Assembly (NCBI RefSeq): GCF_028554725.1 | Contig: NC_071672.1 | Span: 30,710,944 to 30,774,943, forward strand | Direction of reading: 5' to 3' | From: Zeugodacus cucurbitae | Lineage: Eukaryota > Arthropoda > Insecta > Diptera > Tephritidae | Length of the DNA: 64,000 nucleotides | In this document: in pieces, positions 48,050 to 60,536 of the stretch | Position numbering within the stretch: the first letter of the stretch is position 1 | Layout of the letters: every line of letters begins with the position of its first letter | The notes under the pieces: model-generated | What the model was told of the DNA's origin: nothing | Database searches by the model: none | What the model saw: only the letters and a program-made list of their open reading frames with translations | Made by a program: the position numbers and the translations under genes

Positions 48050-48970
48050 AGATTAGATTGAAATGTAGAAAGATTATAGAATTTAATTTCATTTATGCCG
48101 TTGCTGTCTCATTAGACGACCCAATTCGGGCAGCAAAAGTGCATTAATGCATTTACATATATACATACATGCGCGCATTGAAATAATTACATATGTAGTT
48201 CAATGACAAGCACATATGCATATGTATGTAGTTATGTTGCATAGTACATTACCTACAAGTGCATTGCAGAGAACGGACTGCGGACGAGCTGCACTGACCA
48301 ACGATAGAACACAATGTCGAGTGGTCTAAGGAAGGGGGCGACGATTGATCTATTAGGTGGAAAGGCAGTTAGTCAGCTTTGGCGGCTGAACAATGGTTGA
48401 TAAGCAATCGTTGCGGCAGCGCCACTGCAACTGCACCATCTGCAAGCCAACGGTGGTTGGTTGTGCAATTTTTAGGGGTGAATGCAGTTTAATGCAACCG
48501 GCCGACGCTTATATGCATGCCATTGCCATTACCTTGTAGCAGTATAGACACGAAGATTGCGTTTGCATTGAAGTAAGCGCGTCGCCGCTGTTGCTACCGT
48601 TACTGCGAGTTTTGCTGTCGCAGCTGCTGCTGCTGACGCAGTTTCTCTCACTGTTGTTGCTGCGTCCACCTACGTTGCAATTAAATTATAATATATACAA
48701 TGCTACGCAGGACAGAGTGTCGGTGCAACTGGACGTACAGTGAATGCAGTGCACGACGCTTAAGACAAGTCTCGTAGGCAATGCAACCAATACATTCATT
48801 CATACATACATATATGTATGTATATAATGTATATAAGTTGTTTGTATTAACAATTTGCAGACGTTAATGTTAAGGTACGAGACCGTCAAACAGCGTTGAG
48901 TACAATTAATATATATTATAATAAGATATCGGGAGTTTTCATGAAATTGCCAGTCGCTCTATTGCCTTAT
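48050..48970. other. GC-richer unique island between MR copies
   Basis: No transposon or protein is recognised. The part from 48240 to 48760 has alternating GCAGTTGCAATG/CAACCGGCCGACG-type sequence and a TGCTGCTGCTGAC run. CATACATATATGTATGTA microsatellite-like sequence lies near 48800. Confidence 0.35.
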
Positions 48971-49966
48971 TATACTCTCGCAACAAATGTTGCTAAAGAG
49001 AGTATTATAGTTTTGTTCACATAACGGTTGTTTGTAACACCCAAAACTAAAAGAGTTAGATATAGGGTTATATATACCAAAGTGATCAGGGTGAAGAGTG
49101 GAGTTCAAATCCGAATGTCTGACTGTCCGTCCGTCCGTTCGTCCGTCCGTCTGTGCAAGCTGTAACTTGAGTAAAAATTAAGATATCTTGATGAAACTTG
49201 GCACACTTATTTCTCGGCACCATAGGAAGGTTGCTTTCGAAAATGAGCAAAATCGGACCACTGCCACGCCCACAAAATGGCGAAAACTGAAAACACATTA
49301 AGCGTGAAAAAATGAAAGAAATCGGATAATAACCACGCCCACCTCCCATACAAAGGTTAGGTTCAAAATTACTAAAAGTGGGTTAACTCACTAACGACAA
49401 ACGTCAGAAACACTAAATTTCACATAAGAAATGGCAGATGAAAGCTGCACTCAGATTTTTTACAAAATGGAAAATGGGCGTGGCTTCGCCCACTTATGGG
49501 TCAAAAACTATATCTCAGGAACTACTTGACCGATTTCAATGAAACTTGGTTTGTAATAGTTTCCTTACATCCCAATGATATGTTGTGAAAACAGGCCAAA
49601 TCGCTTCACAACCACGCCTATATAGGTATACCAGATCTGAATCGTTTACATTACAATATATAAAGTAAGCACTAGTGAAGATATCGGTGTAGAACTTTGC
49701 ACAAATACTATGTTTATAGTGTGGCAGCCCCATTCTAAAAATCGCCGAAATCGGACATAGGTTTTTAAGGCCCCATATATCGAACACGAGGATCTGGGTG
49801 CTTCTAACCTATTATTATGGTTTCCAACTTTCAATGGACTTTATACAATATATATGACGAATATGTGGGTCAAATTGTATATTATATAAAATAAATAAAG
49901 TTAAATAAATAAATTGCGAGAGTATAAAATGTTCGGTTACACCCGAACTTAGCCCTTTCTTACTTA
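48971..49966 (+). repeat. MR modular repeat, copy 7 (subfamily A, internal deletion)
   Basis: It runs from TATACTCTCGCAACAAATGT to GCCCTTTCTTACTTA. About 150 bases are missing at about 49300, where AAAACACATTAAGCG joins TGAAAAAATGAAAG. It abuts copy 8 head-to-tail within two bases. Confidence 0.9.
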
Positions 49967-49967
49967 T

Positions 49968-51043
49968 CATACTCTCGCAACAAAAGTTGCTAAAGAGAGT
50001 ATTGTAGTTTTGTCCACATAACGGTTGTTTGTAAGTCCTAAAACTAAACAAGTTAGATATAGGGTTATGTATACCAAAGTGATCAGGGTGACGAGTAAAT
50101 CCGGATGTCTGTCTGTCCGTCCGTCCGTTTGTCCGTCCGTGCAAGCTGTAACTTGAGTAAAACTTGAGATATCTTAATGAAACTTGGAACACGTATTCCT
50201 TGGCACCATAAGAAGGTTAAGTTCGGAAATGGGCGGAATCGGACCACTGCCACGTCCACAAAATGGCGATAACCAAAAACACATAGAGAGCTATACCTAA
50301 GCCATAAATAAAGTTATGAAAATAAAATTTGGAACATAGGATCGCATTAGGGAGGGGCACATTTGAATGTAATTTTTTTGGAAAAGTGGGCGTGACCCCG
50401 CCCCCAAATAGGTTTTTTGTATATATCTTGCAAACCAATAAAGCTATATCAACCAAACTTTCTGTAGTTTTTTCTTTTAGCCGTTTCCTTATACAGCCCA
50501 AAAATGAAAGAAATCGGATAATAACCACGCTTACCTCCCATACAAAGGTTAGGTTGAAAATGACTAAAAGTGCGTTAAGTCACTAACGAGAAACGTCAGA
50601 AATACCAAATTTTACATAAGAAATGGCAGAAGGAAGCTGAACTGAGATATTTTTACAAAATGGAAAATGGGCGTGGCGTCGCCCACTTATGGGTCAAAAA
50701 CCATGTCTCAGGAACTACTCGACAGATTCGAATGAAATTCGGTATATAATATTTTCTTGGCACCCTGATGACACACGTGGATGTATATATATAATGTATA
50801 CATAAGGAACCGATAAAGATAGCGAAATAAAACTTTACACAAATACTGTATTTGAGCTGTGACATCACTTGTGGAAAAATTGTCAAAATCGGACCATGAC
50901 TTTTCAAGGCCCCTGATATCAAACATGAAGAACTCAGTGCCTAAGGGTAATTTTTCACCGAAAATATAGGTAAATCTCTAAATAAATTGCGAGAGTATAA
51001 AATGTTCGGTTGCACCCGAACTTAGCCTTTCCTTACTTGTTTT
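49968..51043 (+). repeat. MR modular repeat, copy 8 (subfamily B)
   Basis: It runs from ATACTCTCGCAACAAAAGTT to CCTTTCCTTACTTGTTT with subfamily B markers (CTTGGAACACGTATTCC, GGAACCGATAAAGATAGC, loop TTGCAC). It is closely similar to copy 3 at 36743, except for a deletion around 50780. Confidence 0.9.
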
Positions 51044-51087
51044 GTTTAACATTGGTTTTTCCAGAAATTTTCAGAGGTTTCTCTTTA

Positions 51088-51800
51088 TAACAGGGGATCC
51101 AAGTAGAGGTCCCTTATTCAATAGCCTTTTTTAACAAATCAGTCGTGTCTTGCTGTCATGCTAGTATTGTTCGGCATTTCACCATGGAAAAACTTACGCC
51201 TGAACAACGTTTATAAATTGTCCAACTTTATTACGAAAATTCACGTTCTGTAAAAAATGTGGTTCGCGCACTTCACTGAACATATGGTCAACATAATCGG
51301 CCTACTGAGCGTACCATTCGCAACACCATCATCCATTCATTATTGGTAATACTCGGCCGAATAAACAAAAAGAAGTGAAGAAAATATAATAGCCGTAACT
51401 GAGAGTGTAGACGAAGACTGCGGAGAGTCGATTCAACGCCGTTCGCAGCAACTTGGACTGACGTATGGAACGACAAACAACGGTTTGGTGTGAGATATAA
51501 CACAGTTAGACTTTTTCCTGAGGGGATATGTAAAATCTAAAGTCTATGTGAACAATCCCGTTTTCAGGATTCAGGATTGTTGAAATCAACACACGTCATT
51601 CGCAATATCAGTCAAAATGTCAAATTGCTCAACGGATGGACCAACTGAGACATAGCCGCGGCCAACATTTGAAATATAATATATAAGCTTATAAAATAAA
51701 TGCCAAAGAAGGTGCTTTCGAATTTTAATAAATATTCCCCTTTAGATTTGAATTTTCTGTGTTTGTTTGTGTTCAATAAGGCTAGGGAACCACGAAAAAA
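51088..51800 (+). pseudogene. Mariner/Tc-type element, heavily decayed
   Basis: It opens GGGGATCCAAGTAGAGGTCC, like 22522. MEKLTPEQRL is at about 51184 and is followed at once by a stop. Fragments of the early transposase (ENSRSVKNVVRAL, then ERTIRNTI) and a late FFLRGYVK-like piece survive. Most of the catalytic region is deleted. It ends near CAATAAGGCTAGGGAACCAC. Confidence 0.7.
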
Positions 51801-52735
51801 ATTATTCATAAAATCGAAAAATTTTATTAAATATTAGCATGGGTTTGCATAATGAAATATACGTAGGGTTTATAACAATAGATTACCGAATCATCGTCTT
51901 AGGAAGACCTCGTATTATCTATGATGCCAATTCGTTAGATCAGTAAAGCATATTTGTAATCAGTAAAGTATATATATACACGATTTTTGTAGTTGGACCT
52001 ACCTACCTGTTATGTATACATGTAGTATATGGTACATACTGCAAATATTTAAATATTATGTACAATTAATAATTTATGCTTTTTTGTGTGGGGAAATGCC
52101 CCCTAATTAAATTTCCACGGCCACCACACATGACTCCATACTTCACAGTGAATTTCCCAACAGGGTATGCACTCACTCACGCGCACTCCCTTTTGAGTGC
52201 ACATTCACTTTTGCTGCTTGTCGGGCGCTTGATGACAACGCAGCTGCACAGCCTACCACGTTCGTTGCACTGACGATTCAGTTACATGCAGTTGTATGCG
52301 TGAATGCATTACCGCTTATTTCGTGTATACATAGTAAATATGTAAATTATATACATAATTATGTTATTGTATATTTTATAATTAAAATGATTACATTGTT
52401 TTCAGTGGCATATACGTACATATTATAATACATATGTATTAATATACTTAATATAATTATTGCACTTCCATTAAATATGAGTGAGTGGTTAAATATATTC
52501 TCTGGACCGTTTGAAGGAGATGTCATTGCGCATGTATACACAAATTTTGATTTTTTTATTTGGTTAAATTAGAGTATTCTTATTTATAATGAGACTTTAA
52601 GGTTTCTGTTTTTATTATGCATTTTTAATTGTTGTTTTAAAGGGTTGATCTCATGTGACGGGCTAAAAAATTGATTTTTTTATCACAAATTGCATTCTAA
52701 ACATGCCTAGAAAACGGTAGTAAAGTGTTTTTCTA
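51801..52735. other. Unique AT-rich sequence and a truncated dispersed repeat
   Basis: No gene is seen. The part from 52090 to 52290 is locally GC-richer. The part from 52640 to 52735 (GGGTTGATCTCATGTGACGG, then ACGGTAGTAAAGTGTTTTTC) matches 30180-30280 and is cut off by the MR copy beginning at 52736. Confidence 0.4.
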
Positions 52736-53850
52736 ACAAGTAAGGAAAGGCTAAGTTCGGGTGCAACCGAACATTTTATACTCTCGCAATTTATTACTAT
52801 ATTTTTATTAAGATAACACACAATTTGACCCATATATTCGGCATTACGTCCAGTAGAAAAACGAAAATAATCATCTATAGTATATATGTAGGCTGAGGTA
52901 ATTCCTGAACCGAATTCACTCATTTTCACCACCAACATACATTATATCTAAAATTATGTGCTCATTTAATTTAGCTAAGATATTTCACATATTAACCGAT
53001 TTATAAGCTATTAAGCCCATCGTATTTTTGAAAACCCTATAATTAGGTATATGGGAGCTAGGGGAAGTTATGGCCCGATTTTAACCATTTCTGGTACAGA
53101 GACACACTATTAGAACAAAAATATTTCCTCTGAATTAAATTAAGGTATCTGTATAAATGTATTTGGAGCTCTGACGTCCTCATGTCCGATAATGGTCCGA
53201 TGTTGGCGATTTTTAGAAGGGCGATGCCACACTATAAATGCAGTATTTATGCAAAGTTCTGTTCCGATATATTCACTAGTGCTTACTTTATATATTGTAA
53301 AGTCAACTATTCAGATCGACTTCAAAGTTCTAGTATATAGGAAGTAGGCGTAGTTGTGAACCGATTTGGACTATTTTCATAACATATAATTGGGAAACCA
53401 GCAAGATATTATGAACCGAATTTTATTGAAATTGTTCGAGTAGTTTCTGGTGGTTTTCGTTACTGAATTAAAGCATTTTTAGTAGTTTTCAACATAACTT
53501 TTGTATAGGAGGTGGGCGTGTTTATAATCAGATTTCTTCCATTTTCGGACTGTAAAATGAAGTGGTCAAAATAAAGGACTTTGAAAAGTTTGGTCAATAA
53601 AGCTTTAGTAGTTTACGAGATATGTAGAAAAAACTTAGAAGGTGGGCTCACGCCCACTTTCCAAAAACAAATTACATCCATATATGCCCCTTCCTAGAAC
53701 GTCGACCCTTTGTACCAAATTTCGCTTTCATATCTTAATTTATGGATTAACTATTTATAGGTTATTGGTTAACGCCATTTTGTGGGCGTGTCAGTTGTCC
53801 GATTCATCTTAGAACTTAACCTTCTTATGATTTCATTAAGATATCTAAAG
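52736..53850 (-). repeat. MR modular repeat, copy 9 (subfamily C, 5' end missing)
   Basis: It begins AACAAGTAAGGAAAGGCTAA and carries the subfamily C block (GCTGAGGTAATTCCTGAACC). Diverged modules (ACGCCCACTTTCC, GGGCGTGTCAGTTGTCCG) follow to about 53850, where it stops short of the hairpin end. It has no coding function. Confidence 0.8.
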
Positions 53851-53884
53851 CTCACAAGTCGTAATCTCCATTGTGACCTACGTG

Positions 53885-54128
53885 CTATGAGAGTTATCAT
53901 CAAAATAGTGTAATAATTTTGTACGCCTAACGGTTGTTTGGTACATACTTTACTAGAAACGGGCTTATTGGGATTATCTCAGAAACCACTCGTCTCCCGT
54001 CTATTTTTGTACACAATAAGTTCGTGATAACCTAATGTTACGGATAAAAAGCAGGCAATATCGGTTCACAACAACAACTATTTTCCTTATACCTGATCCT
54101 GATTCTGATTCTTTCATTTTACTACATA
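53885..54128 (+). repeat. Old MR fragment, left part (host of nested Tc1-like element)
   Basis: It has diverged MR 5' sequence (CGCCTAACGGTTGTTTGGTA) and then jumps to the late module (AATATCGGTTCACAAC). It continues after the Tc1-like insertion at 56239, where CATAAATCAAGAACC matches the MR subfamily B block. Confidence 0.65.
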
Positions 54129-54271
54129 AAGTGGCTCACAGTTATAATGGAACAGTATAAAGACAAAATTATATTTGGTTGAATAGAAATAGTACATATA
54201 TTTTATATTTTATTTTGGAATGCTTATATTGAATAATTAATAAAAAATAAAAAAATGGTGTAAATTTTTTA

Positions 54272-55485
54272 ATTATACTCTCGCAACCTGTTGCACAGAG
54301 TATCATAGTTTTGTTCACATAACGGTTGTTTGTGTCACCAAGAAATAAAAGAGTTAGATATGGGGTTATATATATATAAATGATCAGGATGACGAGTGGA
54401 GTTGAAATCCGGATGTCTGTCCGTCCGTCTGTCCGTCCGTCCGTCCGTGCAAGCTGTAACTTGAGTAAAAATTGAGACATCTTAATGAAACTTGGAACAC
54501 ATGTTCCTTGGGACCGTGAGAGGGTTGCCTTCGAAAATGGGCAAAATCGGTCCACTGTCACGCCCACAAAATGGCGAAAACCAAAAACACATAAAGTGTC
54601 ATAACTAAGCCATAAATAAAGTTATAATAGTAAAATTTGGAATAAAGGATCGCACCAGGAAGGGGCATATTTGGATGTAATTTTTTTGGGGAAGTGGGCG
54701 CGATCCCGCCCCCAAATCGGTTATTTATATATATCTCACAAACCAATGAAGCTATATAAACCAAACTTTCTGCAGTCGTTTTTTTAGTCACTTCTTAATA
54801 CAGTCCAAAAATGAAAGAAATCGGATAATAACCACGCCCACCTCCCATACAAAGGTTAGGTTGAAAATTACTAAAAGTGGGTTAACTCACAAACGAAAAA
54901 CGTCAGAAACACTAAATTTCACATAAGAAATGGCAGATGGAAGCTGCACTCAGATTTTTTTACAAAATAGAAAATGGGCGTGGCGTCGCCCACTTATGGG
55001 TCAAAAACCATATCTCAGGAACTACTCGACCGATTTCAATGAAACTTGGTTTGTAATAGTTTTCTTACCTCCCAATAATATGTTGTGAAAATTGGCCAAA
55101 TCTCTTCACAACCACGCCTACTTCCTATATACCAGAACTTAGAAGATGATCTGAATCGTTTATTTTACAATATATAAAGTAATCACTAGTGAAGATATCG
55201 GTGCAAAACTTTGCACAAATACTGTATTTAGAGTGTGGCAGCACATTTCTAAAAATCGCCGAAATCGGACCATAGGTTTTCAAGGCCCCATATATCGAAC
55301 ATGAGGACCTCGGTGCTTCTAACCTAATATTAGGGTTTCCAACTTTCAATGGACTTTATACAATATATATGACGAATATGTAGGTCAAATTGTGTATTAT
55401 ATAATATTGAGTAAGTTAAATAAATAAATTGCGAGAGTATAAAATGTTCGGTTACACCCGAACTTAGCCCTTCCTTACTTGTTTT
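54272..55485 (+). repeat. MR modular repeat, copy 10 (nested in Tc1-like element)
   Basis: It is complete from TTATACTCTCGCAACCTGTT to CCCTTCCTTACTTGTTTT with intact terminal hairpin and four modules. It lies between the left inverted end and the transposase of the Tc1-like element, so it inserted after that element. Confidence 0.92.
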
Positions 55486-55529
55486 ATAATATTTTTGTTT
55501 TACAATTTTATAAGAAGTTATAAAACGTT

Positions 55530-55975
55530 CGGTAATAGTATGGGTCACGGTATATGCTGGTGGACCATGGAAATTTGAGTATAATTGAAGAAATACGAGT
55601 AAAATTTCATATTTGAACATTTTAAAAGCGAATGGAGGGGAAATTGCTCGAAAATTCGGCAAAAGAAAATATTGTATATATTACCAGGATAATGATCCAA
55701 TGCTTAAGGCATACGTTGTGCGAAGCCGGTTGCTGTATAATTGTCGTTACGTGCTTGAAACTCTACCACTATCTCCCGATTTAAATGTAATCGAGCGGGT
55801 GTCTCAATACTTGGAGTAAAAATTGAATAGACGCCACATTACGAAGAGACCGGAGTAGTAGCAGCCATGAAATGGAGTGGAACAAACTTCTAGATTCCTT
55901 CTGCCGTAAATTAGTGGAATCCGTTCTAAAACGCTTAATAGCTGTTTTACAGCAAATATTATTGTCAACTATGTA
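55530..55975 (+). pseudogene. Tc1-like transposase C-terminal pseudogene
   Basis: YYQDNDPMLKAYVVRSRLLY (second Asp region, about 55679), LPLSPDLNVIERVSQYLE (catalytic Glu, about 55765-55818), then a stop, LNRRHITKR and a degenerate tail ending near LIAVLQ. N-terminal and first-Asp regions are missing. It is inactive. Confidence 0.8.
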
Positions 55976-56238
55976 TTAAAAACTAATTATTTATTTATTT
56001 TACTTAATTTATTAGTAATTATTTATATGTGTTTCCATTATTACTTTGATGTTGAATTCTGTGTTTATGTTATTATATTTAAATTTTCTTTAAATTAAAT
56101 ATCTTTCAGTTTTTTGTTTTGATATACATGAATATCATTTTGAAAAGAAAAACAATATTGTCGAATTTTAATTAGGAAAAAAATACTTAAGTTGAAAGAA
56201 TTTTATTCATACTGTTCCATTATTACTTTGAGCCACTG

Positions 56239-56281
56239 TACATATAAATCAAGAACCAATGAAGGAAATAAAACTTTGCTC
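56239..56281 (+). repeat. Old MR fragment, right part
   Basis: CATATAAATCAAGAACCAAT then GAAATAAAACTTTGC continues the MR fragment at 53885-54128 across the Tc1-like insertion. The fragment ends where a LINE begins. Confidence 0.65.
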
Positions 56282-57410
56282 AAGTGCCTCATGTGAGATG
56301 TGGTTTCTCTCATCTAAACATTGTAGATATATATGTTCCCACTCTGATGAGATTGCAGCTTGGGTGCCCTTACGCGCAAGCACATCGGCATTGCAGTTTC
56401 CAGCGATACCGCTATGGCCTGGGACCCAAACGAATATTATATTAAAGTAGCAGGAAACTACTGTTAGAGAGGCTAAGCATTCCTTGACTATCTTTGAGCG
56501 AACCGTCAGCGAGCGGCGAACCTGGATTGCCGCTCTACTGTCCTAATGAATGCTCACCTCTCTGACAGAGGAAGCGCATCTGAGTAGCCTATCAGATGCT
56601 GCCTTTATGGCAACCACCTCCGCTTGAAAAACGATGCAGTAATCTGGCAGCCTAAAGCTGTACTTGACGCCAAGCTCCTTGCAGAGGACTCCTCCTCCAA
56701 CTTTCCCTTTGAACTTAGATCCATCCGTGAAAAAGGTTGCCGCGTCTCTTCTCAACCGGCTTCGACCCACCCACATTTCTTTCGTAGGAATGCGGACAGA
56801 GAAGGAGCGGCGGGGATTAGGCTCCGCAACACAGTAACCCAGATTTCCACTTCTTTTCGACTTCTCTGAGTCGAATAGCCACCTTGGCGGCAATGCACCT
56901 GCCCACAATATCAACAGGTGCTATATATAGAATGGCATTGAGTGCTAGTGTCGGTGTAGTCCTTAGTGCCCGCATATGCTTATGAGAGCCTTGTGCATGT
57001 TCTAACTTTTTAGTGAGTGTAGGCTTTTCGACCGGCCTTCACTAGACTAGTACTCCGTAAAACAGTGTTGCAGCTCCTCTGCAACAGTAAACATGCATTT
57101 TTAACCTTTTCTTCAATGTTAGACCTCCAGGATAGGTTCCTATCCAGGATGAGGCCCAAGTATTTCACCTTTTCTACAGGTTTAAGCTGACATCCTCTCA
57201 GTGAGGGGGTGGGACGTCCGGTATTTTGTATTTCCTCGTAAATAACACCAATTCTGTTTTACTAGGATTAATGGCTAAGCCGCAGCCGTTCGCCCAATTA
57301 GCAACCACCCGCGGATATCCTTGGGTTAGTTCATAAATGGTGTCCAGAAATTTTACTTTAACCATAAGAGCGACATTATCTGCATATACTATCTATTCGA
57401 ATTATCTTCA
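56282..57410 (-). pseudogene. Jockey/I-type LINE fragment: end of RT and RNase H
   Basis: On the minus strand the order is: RT motif C as YADN (57387-57376, expected YADD), then WANGCGLAINPSKTELVLFTRK, then a frame-broken thumb/connection region (57200-56920). RNase H follows, with FFTDGSKFKGKVGGGV (first Asp, about 56735), FQAEVVAIKAA (Glu, about 56632) and WVPGHSGIAGN.NAD (about 56432-56385). It ends before the C-terminal zinc-finger-like tail. Stops are concentrated in the RT-to-RNase H linker. The second Asp of motif C is changed to Asn, so it is non-functional. Confidence 0.8.
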
Positions 57411-57486
57411 AAAACTCAATAAGTTGTCGAACAACACGGTGCAGTGCTAAATAATATATGCAGTGAAATATGAATCAAACTGTGTT

Positions 57487-57994
57487 TTAAGGGGTTAGGT
57501 GGGTTTTCGAGGTTGAAAACAATTGAATTTTTAGATTTTTTTTTAATATGCAGAATCATATATTTAATTTTAACAATTCAACAAATCAAACAGTATTCTG
57601 TGAAAGTTTTGTTTAAAAATACCAAAAACTCTGACGGTGATAACTCAACTCCCTTGAAGTCTCAAAAAATAAAAGAGCTTGCCGTGAACAGCATAACTCA
57701 TTATTGGTGCAACCAAAATAAAAAAAAAAAAATTTCGTTAGTAAATGGATAAAACCAGTTAATGGAGAAAGGCGAAAAGTATTTATTATTATTTGTATTA
57801 TTGACATATTTTTAACAAAACAGGCCTGACATATTTTTGTAAATGACGTGGCCTGATGGTGAGAGTATCTTTTAAAAACTTACTCGGTTTGATTTTTGAT
57901 TTTTTGTAAAATATTTTAAACAATATGTTTAATACTATTTTATAAGACAAACATTTTTTTCAAATTTTGAAATTTCTAAACCCACTTAATAGGT
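57487..57994 (-). repeat. MITE, TTAA/GGGGTTAGGTGGG family, reversed copy
   Basis: TTAA (57487-57490) is followed by GGGGTTAGGTGGGTTTTC. The far end AAACCCACTTAATAGG is its decayed inverted partner. The interior on the minus strand matches the 6921-7541 copy. Confidence 0.7.
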
Positions 57995-59979
57995 GAACAG
58001 CATGGTTCATATTTTAAACTTTAAAGAAATCAAAAAATCATAAAACAAAAACATTGATTTAAGTGATATGCGAAAGAAGTACAAAGAATCGAAACAAAAT
58101 GGCCGGTTCCGATTTATCGCTCGGACTGAAGATCAAAGGACAGTGAAATCTTTCTTGGCCGAATACTCACCGTCGAGCGGTACCAAATTGAAATTCATTT
58201 ATTTGCACCGGTGCCGGCAGAGACGCCGGAGGTGTTTCATATGCAAAGGGGCACATGTAGCTGCCGGAAGTCGGATTTGGCGGGACCGCCCCAGACAGGT
58301 GTGCCGAAGAGAGGGTCTATAGTTCTAAAAATTTAACTTGGTACATGAGGAAATGTCCGCTCAACGGTACGCGGCAATCTATGACCATTTTGAAAAAAAC
58401 TGCATTTGTATAAAGTATTTTGATTTTTCTTTAAAATAATTTTTCAGTATATTTTTTAACATCTTGAATTTTTTTGGAAAATATACGTTTAGCAAAAAAG
58501 AAAGCTTTCTTTTACAGGCAATTTCTCATAAATAAATCAATTTGTATATACATATAGCTTCGAATTGAAAATAGTCTATAATAAATTAAAAAGACTTGTG
58601 TATGCGTACGACATGCATGTATTAATGGTATATGTACATGTATACATATGCATTTATTTGTATACTGTGCAAATGTGCATATACTTGCTTGCATACTGAT
58701 GCAAATATGTACGTGTATGAACGTACGTACATATGTATGTATTTGATTTTGCGTAATGAGTCTATGTATTTATAATTATATTCTATATAAGTATAGACGT
58801 CTGTATTTGTATATAGATAAATATAATAAGTATATACATATAGTTATTTACTATGCCTAGGCACATGCAATTATGCATACATACATATACAGATGAATAT
58901 GCGCTTTTATGCAGTATATGCCCATATAAATTTTTATGCGTAAATATGTATGTATGTGTCTATTGTCGAGAAATAAGTAGCTATTTATGTATGAGATCGC
59001 CATTAATGCAATTTCTTCCCGTTATCCACCTCCATTAAATATGTATGTCATTGTGCAAATATTGACGCATACTATATGACGCCTATACATTCATATGTGC
59101 GTGTGGAGGTGTATGCAATTTATGTCGAAAACAGTCACAAGCGTAAAGGCTTAAAATGGTGGAGGTTTATGGCTAACAGTACTAATATAGAAAACAAAAT
59201 GTAACGGCCAATACTACCGAAAACGAGTACCAGAGAGTGCAGAACCTCATTAGCCGTTTTAATCCAAATAAAATACTACTCTCAATACAACACAAAAAAC
59301 CTATATGACGAATCAAAAAAGTGATTAAATTAAAAACAAAACATTATATTTACATTTATGAATCTGCAAAGACGGATTGGCTATACTTTATTAAAGTAAT
59401 TTACAATTTCAGCAAGTTGCTGCGCTGGGTTAGGCCTTGTATGCGTCGTATTGCAGCAAAGTTCAATAAATACATGCCAGTTTAAATATATTTTGGTAAT
59501 GGCTCCAAATATACCTCTGTTATTAGAGCTCGATTCTTCACGAAGCCTTTTTTCAAACACTTTTTCTGAGAAAGCTGCTAAATTTATTATTCTAAGAATT
59601 TTACACATACATATTATGGCAACTTTGAATAAGTATTGAATAATTTTTTATTTGTAAAAATAACAGTTTTTGAAGCTGCTACAGCAGATCTCCAGGCACC
59701 CCTTCCAAATAAGGCGTTTTGGGGTGACCACTGTATATATCTCTGAGGTGGATCTTCTGAAATGAAAAAATCAAACGGATTTCGTTAAAGTAATGCATAA
59801 TATTGTACTTAATCATAGGAGTACCCAAACCATTTTTTTTACAAAATGGCGGCTTCTAAATAAATCGATTTTTTGCCATAACTTTTGGCTTTAAATTATG
59901 TATTATGCGTGCAATTTCAAAAATACCCGTCGGACAGAGTGTTTACTTAAATACATGTCCATTACGAATATGATATAAA
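57995..59979. other. AT-rich stretch with ATGTA-type microsatellites
   Basis: No gene is called. A 84-codon ATG frame at 58068-58322 lies in a short GC-rich patch and has basic composition but no recognised domain. The part from 58570 to 59110 is dominated by ATGTATGTACATATG-type repeats. The part from 59690 to 59979 (AAAATGGCGGCTTCTAAATA, then ATTTTTTGCCATAAC) looks like a dispersed repeat without a partner here. Confidence 0.4.
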
Positions 59980-60536
59980 CAAGTAAGGAAGGGCTAAGTT
60001 CGGGTGTAACCGAACATTTTATACTCTCGCAATTTATATATTTAACTTTATTTATATTATATAATACACAATTTGACCATATATTCGTCATATATATTGT
60101 ATAAAGTCCATTGCAAGTTGGAAACCATAATATTAGGTTAGAAGCACCGAGGTCCTCGTGTTCGATATATGGGGCCTTAAAAACCTATGGTCCGATTTTT
60201 AGAATGGGGCTGCCACACTATTAACATAGTATTTGTGCAATGTTCTGCACCGATATCTTCACTAGTACTTACTTTATATATTGTAAAGTAAACGAATCAG
60301 ATTGTCTTCAAAGTTCTGGTATATAAAAAGTAGGCGTGGTTGTGATGCGATTTGGCCTAATTTCACAATATATCATTGGGATGTAAGGAAACTATTACAA
60401 ACCAAGTTTCATTGAAATCGGTCGAGTAGTTCCTGAGATATGGTTTTTGACCCGCGGCGACGGCACGCCCATTTTCCATTTTGTAAAAAAATCTGAGTGC
60501 AGCTTCCATCTGCCATTTCTTGTGTGAAATTTAGTG
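59980..60536 (-). repeat. MR modular repeat, copy 11, first part (continues at 60992)
   Basis: CAAGTAAGGAAGGGCTAAGT opens the copy, with an intact hairpin TTCGGGTGTAACCGAA. Subfamily A modules follow to AATTTAGTGTT, where an insertion interrupts. Confidence 0.88.

Larger units (their letters stand above)
54129..56238 (+). mobile_element. Tc1-like element, itself interrupted by an MR copy
   Basis: Inverted ends are AAGTGGCTCACAGTTATAAT at the left and ATTACTTTGAGCCACTG at the right, continuing over at least 35 bases with ATGGAACAGTAT. TA flanks both sides (54127-54128 and 56239-56240). Subtracting the nested MR copy (54272-55485) leaves about 900 bases, shorter than a typical 1.3-1.7 kb Tc1 element, so it is also internally deleted. 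Confidence 0.85.

Noticed and set aside
58068..58322. 84-codon ATG frame with basic, cysteine-containing end
   Set aside because: It is short, lies in a patch bounded by repeat-like sequence, and shows no zinc-binding spacing or homologue I can recognise. It is left as unassigned.
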